Shown here one piece after another: positions 20,238 to 27,261 of a stretch of 27,261 nucleotides of DNA. This stretch comes from DAOTVS01 sp034436375. GTDB taxonomy: Bacteria > Chloroflexota > Anaerolineae > SpSt-313. Within the stretch, counting starts at the first letter, position 1. Each line of letters starts with the position of its first letter. A program made the translations under genes and the position numbers. The stretch lies in contig DAOTVS010000001.1 of NCBI GenBank assembly GCA_034436375.1, positions 1 through 27,261 on the forward strand, read 5' to 3'. The notes below the pieces were generated by a model. It worked only from the letters and a program-made list of their open reading frames with translations. It was not told where the DNA came from and ran no database searches.

Positions 20238-20372
20238 TGCGTGATGCGTAATCCGTAAGGTCGCCACCACAGAGCGCCTGCTGCTTCGGGCAATGCTCGC
20301 TGGGGCGAACCTGGGGAAGAGCACGATGCCTTCCGCAGCAGCGACCTTACGGATTACGGATTACGCATTACG
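20233..20372. repeat. Inverted-repeat element with 7-bp units, family A copy 2
   Basis: Two 32-bp arms, 20233-20264 and 20341-20372, are inverted repeats matching at 30 of 32 positions. Each arm is made of 7-bp GTAATGC/GTAATCC-type units ending in GTAAGGTCGC on the inner side. The core of about 76 bases is not repeated, but TTCCGCAG before the right arm is shared with copy 1. The left arm includes the lpd stop codon, and the right arm ends about 23 bases before the start of the LuxR regulator frame, so the element forms that gene's entire upstream region. Confidence 0.85.
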
Positions 20373-20395
20373 TATAGCGAGACGGAGCACGAGCG

Positions 20396-21427
20396 ATGGT
20401 CGATACCTCCATGCCGGCCCTGCTGGCCACCAAGCTCTATGTTCCCCGCTTGCGGGTGCGGCGGGTACTGCGGCCGCGGCTGGCGGCGCGCCTGCGCGAA
20501 GCTGTGGCATACCGGCTGGTGTTGGTCTCGGCGCCGGCCGGGTTCGGCAAGAGCACGCTCCTGAGCGAATGGGCACACGACTGCCGGCAGGAGGGCACGG
20601 GTGGCATGCCCGTGGCCTGGCTTTCTCTAGATGAGGGCGATAACGACCCCGTGCGCTTTTGGAGCTACCTGGTGGCGGCCCTACAGACGGTGCAGCCAGG
20701 CTTGGGGGCGGAGATGGCCGCGCTGCTGCGGGCGCCCAACCCGCCGGCGATCGAGGCGATCCTCGGCTCGTTGCTCAACGAGCTGGCCACGCTGTCGGCC
20801 GATTGCGCCCTGGTGCTGGATGACTATCACGCCATCCAGGCGGGGGCGATACACAGGGGCATGGAGTTCCTGCTGGCGCATCTGCCGGCGCCCCTGCACC
20901 TGGTCATCGCCGGCCGCGCCGATCCCCCGCTGCCCCTGGCGCTCCTGCGCAGCCGGGGGGAGATGCTGGAGCTGCGGGCTGCCGACCTGCGTTTCACGCC
21001 GGAGGAGGCGGCCCAGTTCTTCAATCGGGTGGCCGGCCTGGACCTCACGCGCGCCGAGGTCGCGCTGCTCGATGCGCGCACGGAGGGCTGGGTCGCCGCC
21101 CTGCAGCTCGCAGCACTCTCGATGCAGGGCGAGCACGATCTCCACTCCTCTATCAGTGGCTTCCACGGTAGCCACCGCTATGTCTTCGATTACCTCGCCC
21201 AGGAGATCCTCGGCCGCCAGCCCAAAGCGGTGCAGTCCTTCCTGCTCCACACGGCCGGGCTCGACCGGCTCTGCGGTCCGCTGTGCAATGCGGTTACCGG
21301 GGAAGGTAATGGCCAGGCGATGCTCGATCAGCTCGAGCACACGAACCTCTTCCTGTGGAGGAGGCGACGCAGGCGCTGCGCCGGGGCATCGACCTGGGGC
21401 GACAATGGAACAACACAGAGAGCCTGA
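20396..21427 (+). pseudogene. MalT-like LuxR regulator, N-terminal NTPase part (disrupted gene)
   Basis: The frame begins with MPALLATKLYVPRLRVRRVLRPRL, the usual start of large MalT-like ATP-dependent LuxR regulators in Chloroflexota. The Walker A motif APAGFGKST is at about residues 46-53 and the Walker B segment ALVLDDYH at about 140-147. Later come FTPEEAAQFF and EGWVAALQLAALSM. The homology continues to LDQLEHTNLFL (about residue 320, base 21355). There the normal continuation (a VPLDDERRWYRYHHLF-type winged-helix segment) is missing; the frame runs 23 unrelated residues to a stop. The remaining C-terminal part continues in another frame from 21355. ATG at 20396 has GGAG upstream. An internal deletion with loss of frame is the simplest reading; an assembly collapse is the alternative. 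Confidence 0.8.
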
Positions 21428-22248
21428 CCGGAGGCTATACCGGCCTGGCGCGCGTACGCCTGGCGCAGGGCGATGCCGAGGGCGCCCTGGCTGCCCTGGA
21501 TGAGCTCATCACTGCGCTGCCGCAGCCCATCAATCCGTTGGCCGAGCGCGGCCTGGCGACCGTGCGGGTACGGGTGTGGCTGGCGCAGGGGCGCCTGGAG
21601 CAGGTTATCCGTTGGCGCGAGCGGGCGGGGTTGGGGCCGGAAGACGAACCCACCTACCTGCTCGAGCCAGAATACCTGGTGCTGGCGCGGGCGCTCCTGG
21701 CCGAGGGGCGTACGGCCGAGGCGCTCAAGCTCCTGGGGCGTTTGGCAGCCGTGGTGGAGGCGGGCGGGCGCCGGGGCCGCCTGGTGGAGGTTCTAGTACT
21801 GCAGGCCGTGGCCCTCTGCCGACAGGGCCAAGACGGGGCGGCCGCCGAGACATTGGTGCAAGCGCTGGCCCTGGCCGGGCCCGAGGGCTACCGGCGCACC
21901 TTTATCGAGGCCGGGCCCGAGATGACCAACCTGCTGCGCCGCTCGCCTTCTCCATACGCGCAACAACTGCTGCAGGCGCTGAGCGGGCGGCCGGCCGTCA
22001 GGGAAGCGGGGGTAGCCAAGGAAGGACTCCCGGATACCCTCAGCGAGCGCGAGGCGGAAGTGCTCCAACTCCTGACCGCGGGCCTCTCTAACCAGGAGAT
22101 TGCAGAGCGGCTCATCGTCTCGCTCAACACCATCAAGACGCATGTCAAGAACATCTATGCCAAATTGGGCGTCGAGAGCCGCACGCAGGCTATTGCGCGT
22201 GCGAGGCAACTGGGCATTCTGGTCTATGGTCTGTCTGCAAACCCCTAG
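21355..22248 (+). pseudogene. MalT-like LuxR regulator, C-terminal TPR and HTH part (disrupted gene)
   Basis: This frame continues the same regulator from the middle of its TPR-like region: ATQALRRGIDLGRQWNN, GYTGLARVRLAQGDAEGALAALDE and further helical repeats. It ends with an intact LuxR HTH (about residues 228-290): LSEREAEVLQLLTAGLSNQE, then IAERLIVSLNTIKTHVKNIY and AKLGV. The HTH shows no damage. The two parts sum to about 620 residues, where complete members have around 900, so 200-300 residues are missing. The GTG at 21355 overlaps the last good codon of the N-terminal part and has no ribosome binding site, so independent translation is doubtful. Confidence 0.8.
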
Positions 22249-22288
22249 CATCATAGCCCGTTGTGCGCGCCGTAAGCGACGAAACTGG

Positions 22289-22322
22289 CGCCATGAGGCA
22301 AAGAGTACTTTGCCTCATGGCG
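22289..22322 (+). terminator. Perfect 15-bp hairpin downstream of the LuxR regulator
   Basis: Arms 22289-22303 and 22308-22322 are perfect inverted copies around the tetraloop AGTA. It lies 40 bases past the HTH stop codon. No T-tract follows, as with the hairpin behind secA. Confidence 0.6.
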
Positions 22323-22377
22323 TGGCAAAGCGGGCAGAAGGCCCCAGGCTACGACGGTTTGCAAACACGCCCTGGTG

Positions 22378-22455
22378 ATACCGAGCCACAAGCGAAACTG
22401 CCGCCAGCAGGTGCAACAGTATCTGCTGGCGGCAGTTGTATAGGCGCTCGGTTAT
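22378..22455. repeat. Nested two-part hairpin upstream of the phosphoesterase gene
   Basis: An inner perfect 15-bp stem (AACTGCCGCCAGCAG at 22396-22410 with its complement at 22423-22437, 12-base loop) is enclosed by an outer pair, ATACCGAGC (22378-22386) and GCTCGGTTAT (22446-22455), with one bulged base. The unpaired parts on each side are 9 and 8 bases. It could be a structured RNA leader, a terminator or a small mobile palindrome. In the rest of the 22249-22578 gap, the palindrome GTTTGCAAAC (22357-22366) and a perfect hairpin nearer the LuxR gene are seen; nothing else is recognisable. Confidence 0.6.
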
Positions 22456-22578
22456 ATGGCGCTAATATCCCGGACTCATGCTGGTGGCACGATAATTGTT
22501 CCAATATCAGCAGGTCGCGGCCAACGAGCAGGCCGATACCGAGACTCGCTCGCCGCTCAAGTGAGGGCGGAGGCAGAT

Positions 22579-23604
22579 ATGACGAACAGGGGACCAGCAT
22601 CTCTGGCTCAACTGGCTCGGCTCATCTTGGCGGCTATGCTCCTGCTGCCGGGCTGCGGGGCTGCGGTAGCCCCCGGCGCGCAGGGTCAGCAATCGGCCAC
22701 GGGAACAGCCGTACAGCCCGCAACATCTGCCAGTCTGCCCAGCTTTAGCCATATCTTTATCATCTTGATGGAGAACAAGAGTTACAGCGATATCATCGGC
22801 TCCGAGGCAGCGCCCTATCTCAATCAGCTCGCCCAGACCTATGCCGTGGCCGCGCAGTACTATGGGGTGCGCCATCCCAGCCTGCCCAACTACCTGGTCC
22901 TGATCTCTGGGTCCACCCAGGGTGAGACGACCGACTGCAGCACCTGCGCCTACAATGCACCCAACCTCGCCGACGAGTTTGCAGCGCGAGGCAAGACGTG
23001 GCGCGCCTACAATGAGGACCTGCCCTATCCCTGCTACAACGATGCCTATGCGGGGGGCATCTTGGCGCGCCTGGGCCTTGCCGGCTATGCCCGCCGGCAT
23101 AACCCCTGGATGTATTTCCAGTCTGTGACCAGTGACCCTGCGCGGTGTAGCCAGGTCGTGCCGCTCTCCCAGTTCTACAAAGATCTGCAGCAGGAACAAT
23201 TGCCCGATTTCGCCTGGATCACACCGAATCTGCAGCATGATATGCACAATGGATCCGTGCCCGATGGAGACCGCTGGTTGGCTTCCTTTGTGCCCATGAT
23301 CCTCGCTTCACCAGCCTGGAAAGACAACGGCTTGCTTCTGATCGTTTGGGATGAAGGGACGGACAATGCTTCGTGCTGCAACGGCGCGGCCGTAGGAGGC
23401 CGCACGCTGGCCCTGATCATCTCCCCCAGCGGCAAGCCTGGATATCACTCCGAAATCCCCTACACCCACTATAACCTGCTCCGGACGATCGAGCAGGCAT
23501 GGGGCCTTGGCTATCTGGGTGAGACAGCTGGTTTCCAGCCCATGGCGGATTTCTTTGTTACTCTGCCCCATCAAGGACCAATACCGGACAGTGGGAAGCA
23601 GTAA
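22579..23604 (+). CDS. Secreted lipoprotein phosphoesterase (acid phosphatase/phospholipase C-like family)
   Basis: The 341-residue protein starts with a signal sequence ending in LLLPGC, a plausible lipobox with Cys26 as lipid attachment site, then a Gly/Ala/Ser/Thr-rich linker. The catalytic domain shows the phosphoesterase-family blocks: FSHIFIILMENKSYSDIIG (metal-binding Glu/Asn), GVRHPSLPNYLVLISGST, an ADEFAARGKTWRAYNEDLP block, TPNLQHDMHNGSVPDGDRWL and LLIVWDEGTDN. Such enzymes hydrolyse phosphomonoesters or phospholipid head groups outside the membrane. ATG at 22579 is chosen because GGAGG lies 5 bases upstream. Pairs of Cys in the domain (TDCSTC, CC) suggest disulfides. The 3' end overlaps the convergent usp gene by 47 bases. 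The exact substrate is unknown. Confidence 0.88.
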   Translation: MTNRGPASLAQLARLILAAMLLLPGCGAAVAPGAQGQQSATGTAVQPATSASLPSFSHIFIILMENKSYSDIIGSEAAPYLNQLAQTYAVAAQYYGVRHPSLPNYLVLISGSTQGETTDCSTCAYNAPNLADEFAARGKTWRAYNEDLPYPCYNDAYAGGILARLGLAGYARRHNPWMYFQSVTSDPARCSQVVPLSQFYKDLQQEQLPDFAWITPNLQHDMHNGSVPDGDRWLASFVPMILASPAWKDNGLLLIVWDEGTDNASCCNGAAVGGRTLALIISPSGKPGYHSEIPYTHYNLLRTIEQAWGLGYLGETAGFQPMADFFVTLPHQGPIPDSGKQ

Positions 23605-24004
23605 TGATCTGCCGCAAAATGCGGCCCATCATGAGCCCTCGCAGCCCATGCTCGCCGCTTCGCCCCAGCACAATGCAGGTCGCATCGCTCTCGCGGGCCT
23701 CAGCCAGCACCTCGTGGTGAGCTACCCCCACGCGCAATGTCGTTTTCACCGGCACACCGGCCTGCTGAGCCAGTTGCGCTACGTGGCGCAGATAGCGCTG
23801 CTCACTGTCTTCGAGGTCCTGTTGGACGGCCTCAGGCGAGCGATGGGTGTAGCGCGCCAGCATATCGCGTATGGATTCGTCGATGATAGCGACCAGCAAG
23901 AGATCCGAGTTCTCTTCCCTGGCCAGCTCGATCACGTCCTGAACGATCGCCATCGCAGATTGGCTTCCTTCGACCGGCAGCAGAATGCGTCCAAACAGAT
24001 TCAT
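23558..24004 (-). CDS. Universal stress protein (UspA family)
   Basis: The 148-residue protein has the Usp fold pattern: ILLPVEGSQSAM at the N-terminus and VLGRSGEHGLRGLMMGRILRQII near the C-terminus. The usual ATP-binding pattern G-x2-G-x9-G-(S/T) is nearly kept: Gly114, Gly117 and Gly127 are present but the S/T is replaced by Arg128, so ATP binding is uncertain. The start ATG overlaps the stop of the V-ATPase D gene (ATGA), so translation is coupled. Its 3' end lies antisense to the end of the phosphoesterase gene. Confidence 0.9.
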   Translation of the reverse strand: MNLFGRILLPVEGSQSAMAIVQDVIELAREENSDLLLVAIIDESIRDMLARYTHRSPEAVQQDLEDSEQRYLRHVAQLAQQAGVPVKTTLRVGVAHHEVLAEARESDATCIVLGRSGEHGLRGLMMGRILRQIITASHCPVLVLDGAE

Positions 24005-24642
24005 ATCTCGTTTCCTTCTTGCCGCTCCTCCTGCAGACGCTTGATAGACTTGGTCCGGTAGAAATCCTCCCGTTCTCGCTCTTCCAGGGCTGTCTCAACG
24101 TGCTTCACAATGGCTTCATAGCGGGGAATCAGCACGTTGCGCAAAGCGTTCACCCGGCGCTGGGTTCGCCGTATCTCGCCGGTCAGGCGCCGGACGGCCG
24201 CCTCCAAGCCAGCAACCCGGCACACAACGGGCAAGAGTTCGCTAAACTCCTCCGTCGCCCGGTCGACACTGCCCGTCGTGCCGCTGAGGCTGTAGGTGAG
24301 ATGCATCTCCTGTGGTGCAGCCTCCACCTCCGCCACCTCCACCCCCATGATGCTGCGCTCGGTGATCTGTATCCGCACATCGGCGGCCCGGCTCAGCGCT
24401 GTCCATTCCACCCGCTCCACGCCCATCGAGATACGCGCCCGCGTGAGCGCTTCATACGCATCAGTAAAGCGCGCGTCCACCTCTGCTTGTTCGTCCTCAG
24501 TATCAGCCAAAATGCCCATCGCATAGGAGATCAGGGCCTGACGCTTACGATCGAGCAGGTCATAGCCCTCGCGGGCGAATGCCAACTCGCGCTGCGCTTC
24601 CAGCAATATCGCGCGCGTTGGCGGCGTAGTGATGTCAATCAT
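24001..24642 (-). CDS. atpD: V/A-type ATP synthase subunit D
   Basis: Subunit D is the central stalk, an alpha-helical coiled coil that couples rotation of the membrane ring to the A3B3 head. The 213-residue protein starts with ITTPPTRAILLEAQRELAFAREGYDLLDRKRQAL and ends in a long charged helix with RTQRRVNALRNVLIPRYEAIVKHVETALEEREREDFYRTKSIK, both typical of this subunit. ATG at 24642 overlaps the B subunit stop and has GGGAG upstream. Usp follows with an ATGA overlap. Confidence 0.94.
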   Translation of the reverse strand: MIDITTPPTRAILLEAQRELAFAREGYDLLDRKRQALISYAMGILADTEDEQAEVDARFTDAYEALTRARISMGVERVEWTALSRAADVRIQITERSIMGVEVAEVEAAPQEMHLTYSLSGTTGSVDRATEEFSELLPVVCRVAGLEAAVRRLTGEIRRTQRRVNALRNVLIPRYEAIVKHVETALEEREREDFYRTKSIKRLQEERQEGNEI

Positions 24643-26039
24643 CGCATACTCCCGAGGGTGCGGCCACGATAGTGGGTGCTGATTTCTTCTTCCGTGACTC
24701 GCGTCAACTCGCTTCGGGGCAACAGAGATAGCATTTCCCAACCGAGGGTGAGGGTCTGCTCGATATCTCGGTTCTCGTTCGCCCCTTGCCCCACAAAGTG
24801 TGCTTCGAATTCGGCGCCAAAGGCCATATAACTGCGATCCACCTGGGAAAGCTCTTCCTCGCCCACCACAGAAGCCAGGGAGCGCACCTCACGCACGTGC
24901 GCATAGGCCGCATAGAGCTGGCTGGCCAGGTTGGGGTGATCGGCGCGGGTGAGCCCGGCGCCAATGCCATCCTTCATGAGCCGCGACAGTGAAGGCAACA
25001 CATCGATCGGGGGGTAGACTCCACTCAGATCCAGGCTGCGGCTGAGGACAATCTGCCCTTCCGTGATGTAACCCGTCAGGTCGGGCACGGGGTGGGTGAT
25101 ATCGTCGTTAGGCATGGTCAAGATGGGCAACTGCGTGATCGAGCCTGCATGTCCCTCCAGCCGCCCGGTGCGCTCATAGAGCGAGGCCAGGTCGCTGTAC
25201 ATGTAGCCAGGGTAGCCCCGCCGGGCCGGCACCTCACCGCGCGCGCTTGAGATCTCGCGCAAGGCCTCACAATAGCTGGTCATATCCGTCATGATGACGA
25301 GGACGTGCCTGCCTTCATCGAATGCAAGATACTCGGCGACGGTCAGGGCCAGGCGTGGGGTAACGATCCGCTCGGCGGAAGGATCTTCGGCCAGGTTCAG
25401 GAAGAGCACCGAGTTGCCCAGGGCGCCGCTTTCGGCAAAGGCCTGCTGGAAAAAGACCGCCACGTCCCTCACCACACCCATGGCCGCAAAGACGATGCTG
25501 AAATTGGCTCGCTCGGCAATCTGCGCCTGAGAGGCAATCTGCGCGGCCAACTGGTTGTGGGGCAGCCCGCTGGCAGAAAAGATGGGCAGCTTTTGCCCGC
25601 GCACCAGCGTGTTCATACCGTCTATCGCTGAGACGCCCGTCTGAATGAACTCTCGCGGGTAGGCGCGGGCGCTCGGGTTGATCGGCGCCCCATTGATGTC
25701 ACGCCTCTCCGGCGCCAGGGGCGGGGGGCCGCCATCAATGGGGTTGCCCAGGCCATCAAACACGCGCCCCAACATCTCCAGCGAGACGGGCACCGTCAGA
25801 GGTTGCCCCAGAAAGCGTACGCGGGTGCCGGGGATCGTCAGGCCCGTCGTGCCTTCAAAGACCTCCACCACCGCCACATCACCGCTGACACTGAGCACCC
25901 GGCCCACCCGGCGCTCTCCTCCTGGCCCCTGCACCTCCACCATCTCATCAAAGGCCACGCCCAGTGCACCAGACACCGCCAGAAGGGGCCCTCGGATCGT
26001 GGCCACACCCACATACTCGCGCGCGATCTCAGTAGTCAT
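24639..26039 (-). CDS. atpB: V/A-type ATP synthase subunit B (non-catalytic)
   Basis: This 466-residue subunit alternates with A in the head. Its P-loop position is degenerate (SASGLPHNQL, residues 155-164), as normal for B. Other hallmarks are MLGRVFDGLGNPIDGGP, VFFQQAFAESGALGNSVLFLNLAEDPSAERI, and RRGYPGYMYSDLASLYERTGR. The start overlaps the A subunit stop as ATGA, and its stop overlaps the start of D, so A-B-D are translationally coupled. Confidence 0.96.
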   Translation of the reverse strand: MTTEIAREYVGVATIRGPLLAVSGALGVAFDEMVEVQGPGGERRVGRVLSVSGDVAVVEVFEGTTGLTIPGTRVRFLGQPLTVPVSLEMLGRVFDGLGNPIDGGPPPLAPERRDINGAPINPSARAYPREFIQTGVSAIDGMNTLVRGQKLPIFSASGLPHNQLAAQIASQAQIAERANFSIVFAAMGVVRDVAVFFQQAFAESGALGNSVLFLNLAEDPSAERIVTPRLALTVAEYLAFDEGRHVLVIMTDMTSYCEALREISSARGEVPARRGYPGYMYSDLASLYERTGRLEGHAGSITQLPILTMPNDDITHPVPDLTGYITEGQIVLSRSLDLSGVYPPIDVLPSLSRLMKDGIGAGLTRADHPNLASQLYAAYAHVREVRSLASVVGEEELSQVDRSYMAFGAEFEAHFVGQGANENRDIEQTLTLGWEMLSLLPRSELTRVTEEEISTHYRGRTLGSMR

Positions 26040-27261
26040 CGCAAGTACTCCCGCTCCAGCTCATCCATGGCCTGATCGAGGCTGTTGCCAATCTCCTCAA
26101 TGCGCCTAACCTGCTCATTGGGCACATCGGTCTTGATACGCAGCAACTGTTCCACGATCGGCAACTGGCGCAAGCGCAATACGGGGGCCCCGCGCGAGAT
26201 GATACGCGCAGCGCGCGTGTGGAAGTGTAGGATAATCCGGAGCATGGCCACCTGTTTCTGCGGAGTGGTATAAGTATCGACCGGGTGCAGGGCGTTTTGC
26301 TGCAAGAATCCCTCGCGAATGATGCGAGCCGTCTCCAGGACAAGACGCTGCTCGTCGGGGAGTGCATCAGGACCCACCAGGCGAGCGATCTGCTGCAGGC
26401 GATCCTCTTCCTGCAGCAGCGCCAGAGCGCGATCGCGCTGCTCGCGCCAGGCCAATGCCACATTCTCGCGCCACCATCCCGTCACCGAATCCACATACTC
26501 GCTGTAGCTCGTGAGCCAGTTGATGGCCGGAAAGTGCCGAGCGGCCGCCAGGTTCTTGTCCAGGGCCCAGAAACAGCGCACAAAACGCAGCGTGTTCTGG
26601 GTGACCGGCTCCGAAAAGTCCCCCCCGGGCGGCGATACCGCGCCCACAATGCTGATCGATCCTTCCTGCCCCCCCAGCGTCAGCACCCGCCCGGCGCGCT
26701 CATAGAACTCGGCCAGGCGCGCCGGCAGGTAGGCGGGGAATCCCTCCTCGGCGGGCAATTCCTCCAGACGTCCGGCGATCTCACGCAGAGCTTCGGCCCA
26801 ACGTGAAGTCGAGTCGGCCATGAGGGCAACCTGATAGCCCATGTCGCGGTAGTATTCGGCGATCGTGATGCCGGTGTAGATGCTGATCTCGCGCGCGGCT
26901 ACAGGCATGTTCGACGTGTTGGCGATCAGCACTGTGCGCTGCATCAGCGGCTCGCCGCTGCGTGGGTCCTCCAGCTTGGGAAAGTCGATCAGCACTTCCG
27001 TCATCTCATTGCCGCGCTCGCCGCAGCCGATATAGACGATCACATCGGCATCGGCCCATTTGGCCAATTGGTGTTGGGTCACCGTTTTGCCTGTGCCAAA
27101 GCCTCCGGGAATGGCCGCCGTGCCCCCTTTAGCAATCGGGAAAAAGGTGTCGATGACCCGCTGCCCGGTGATCAAACGCACATCGGCGCGCAGTCGTTGT
27201 CGATAGGGCCGTGGCCGACGCACCGGCCAACGTTGGGCCAGGGTAACCGCCATCTCACCCT
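26036..27261 (-). CDS. atpA: V/A-type ATP synthase subunit A (catalytic), 5' end cut by window
   Basis: The window shows about 405 C-terminal residues of a subunit normally near 580-600; the frame stays open past the window end, so the ATG at 27253 is probably an internal Met. The Walker A motif GGFGTGKT falls at about 27083-27106. It is preceded by LITGQRVIDTFFPIAKGGTAAIPG and followed by YIGCGERGNEMTEVL and MADSTSRWAEALREIAGRLEELPAEEG, all diagnostic of catalytic subunit A. The ion specificity (H+ or Na+) is set by membrane subunits outside the window. Gene order A-B-D is the usual one. Confidence 0.96.
   Translation of the reverse strand, partial: GEMAVTLAQRWPVRRPRPYRQRLRADVRLITGQRVIDTFFPIAKGGTAAIPGGFGTGKTVTQHQLAKWADADVIVYIGCGERGNEMTEVLIDFPKLEDPRSGEPLMQRTVLIANTSNMPVAAREISIYTGITIAEYYRDMGYQVALMADSTSRWAEALREIAGRLEELPAEEGFPAYLPARLAEFYERAGRVLTLGGQEGSISIVGAVSPPGGDFSEPVTQNTLRFVRCFWALDKNLAAARHFPAINWLTSYSEYVDSVTGWWRENVALAWREQRDRALALLQEEDRLQQIARLVGPDALPDEQRLVLETARIIREGFLQQNALHPVDTYTTPQKQVAMLRIILHFHTRAARIISRGAPVLRLRQLPIVEQLLRIKTDVPNEQVRRIEEIGNSLDQAMDELEREYLR

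Noticed and set aside
21345..21365. Programmed frameshift joining the two LuxR parts (AGG AGG codons at the junction)
   Set aside because: Even if the frames were joined, the winged-helix and first TPR region would still be missing, so a deletion explains the break better.

Overview
This is a high-GC window of about 27 kb with dense, mostly minus-strand genes and frequent GTG/TTG starts. The gene set fits an anaerobic or facultative member of the Chloroflexota, close to Anaerolineae. It includes a SecA with two extra segments in its first nucleotide-binding domain, a MalT-like LuxR regulator, ThyX instead of ThyA, a V/A-type ATPase, a radical-SAM/DUF2344 pair and a Na+-pumping decarboxylase. 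The taxonomic call is an inference from gene content; there is no rRNA in the window. No tRNA, CRISPR array, insertion sequence or phage gene was seen.

Layout. 0-0.6 kb: a small surface protein with a LAXTG-type sorting signal. 0.8-5.2 kb: secA, then prs, preceded by a truncated GNAT acetyltransferase that keeps its promoter and ribosome binding site. 5.3-6.7 kb (plus): nicotinate phosphoribosyltransferase, a PRPP consumer divergent from prs. 6.7-12.0 kb: a biotin-dependent module (CoA carboxyltransferase, pyruvate/oxaloacetate carboxyltransferase, small membrane subunit, biotin carrier, Na+-pump beta subunit). 12.1-15.1 kb: dCMP deaminase, ThyX, an MFS transporter and a HIT protein. 15.3-18.4 kb: a DUF2344 protein, its radical-SAM partner and a YjbQ-family protein. 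18.8-20.2 kb (plus): a dihydrolipoamide-dehydrogenase-like flavoprotein. 20.4-22.2 kb (plus): a MalT-like LuxR regulator broken by an internal, out-of-frame deletion. 22.6-23.6 kb (plus): a secreted lipoprotein phosphoesterase. 23.6-27.3 kb: V/A-ATPase subunits A (cut by the window end), B and D, then a universal stress protein, all with ATGA start/stop overlaps.

How the genes work together. prs supplies PRPP to the NAD salvage enzyme. dCMP deaminase and ThyX make consecutive steps to dTMP. The carboxyltransferase module can couple decarboxylation or transcarboxylation between methylmalonyl-CoA, propionyl-CoA, pyruvate and oxaloacetate to Na+ export, and the V/A-ATPase could use or build the same ion gradient. 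No biotin carboxylase is present in the window.

The most unusual feature is noncoding. Nearly every larger gap between genes holds an imperfect inverted-repeat element from one of at least five families. Four of these begin exactly at, or supply, the stop codon of a gene: mmdA, the DUF2344 gene, yjbQ and lpd. One element separates two genes of the carboxyltransferase operon and another the small membrane subunit from the biotin carrier. No already described novel defence or mobile system was recognised.
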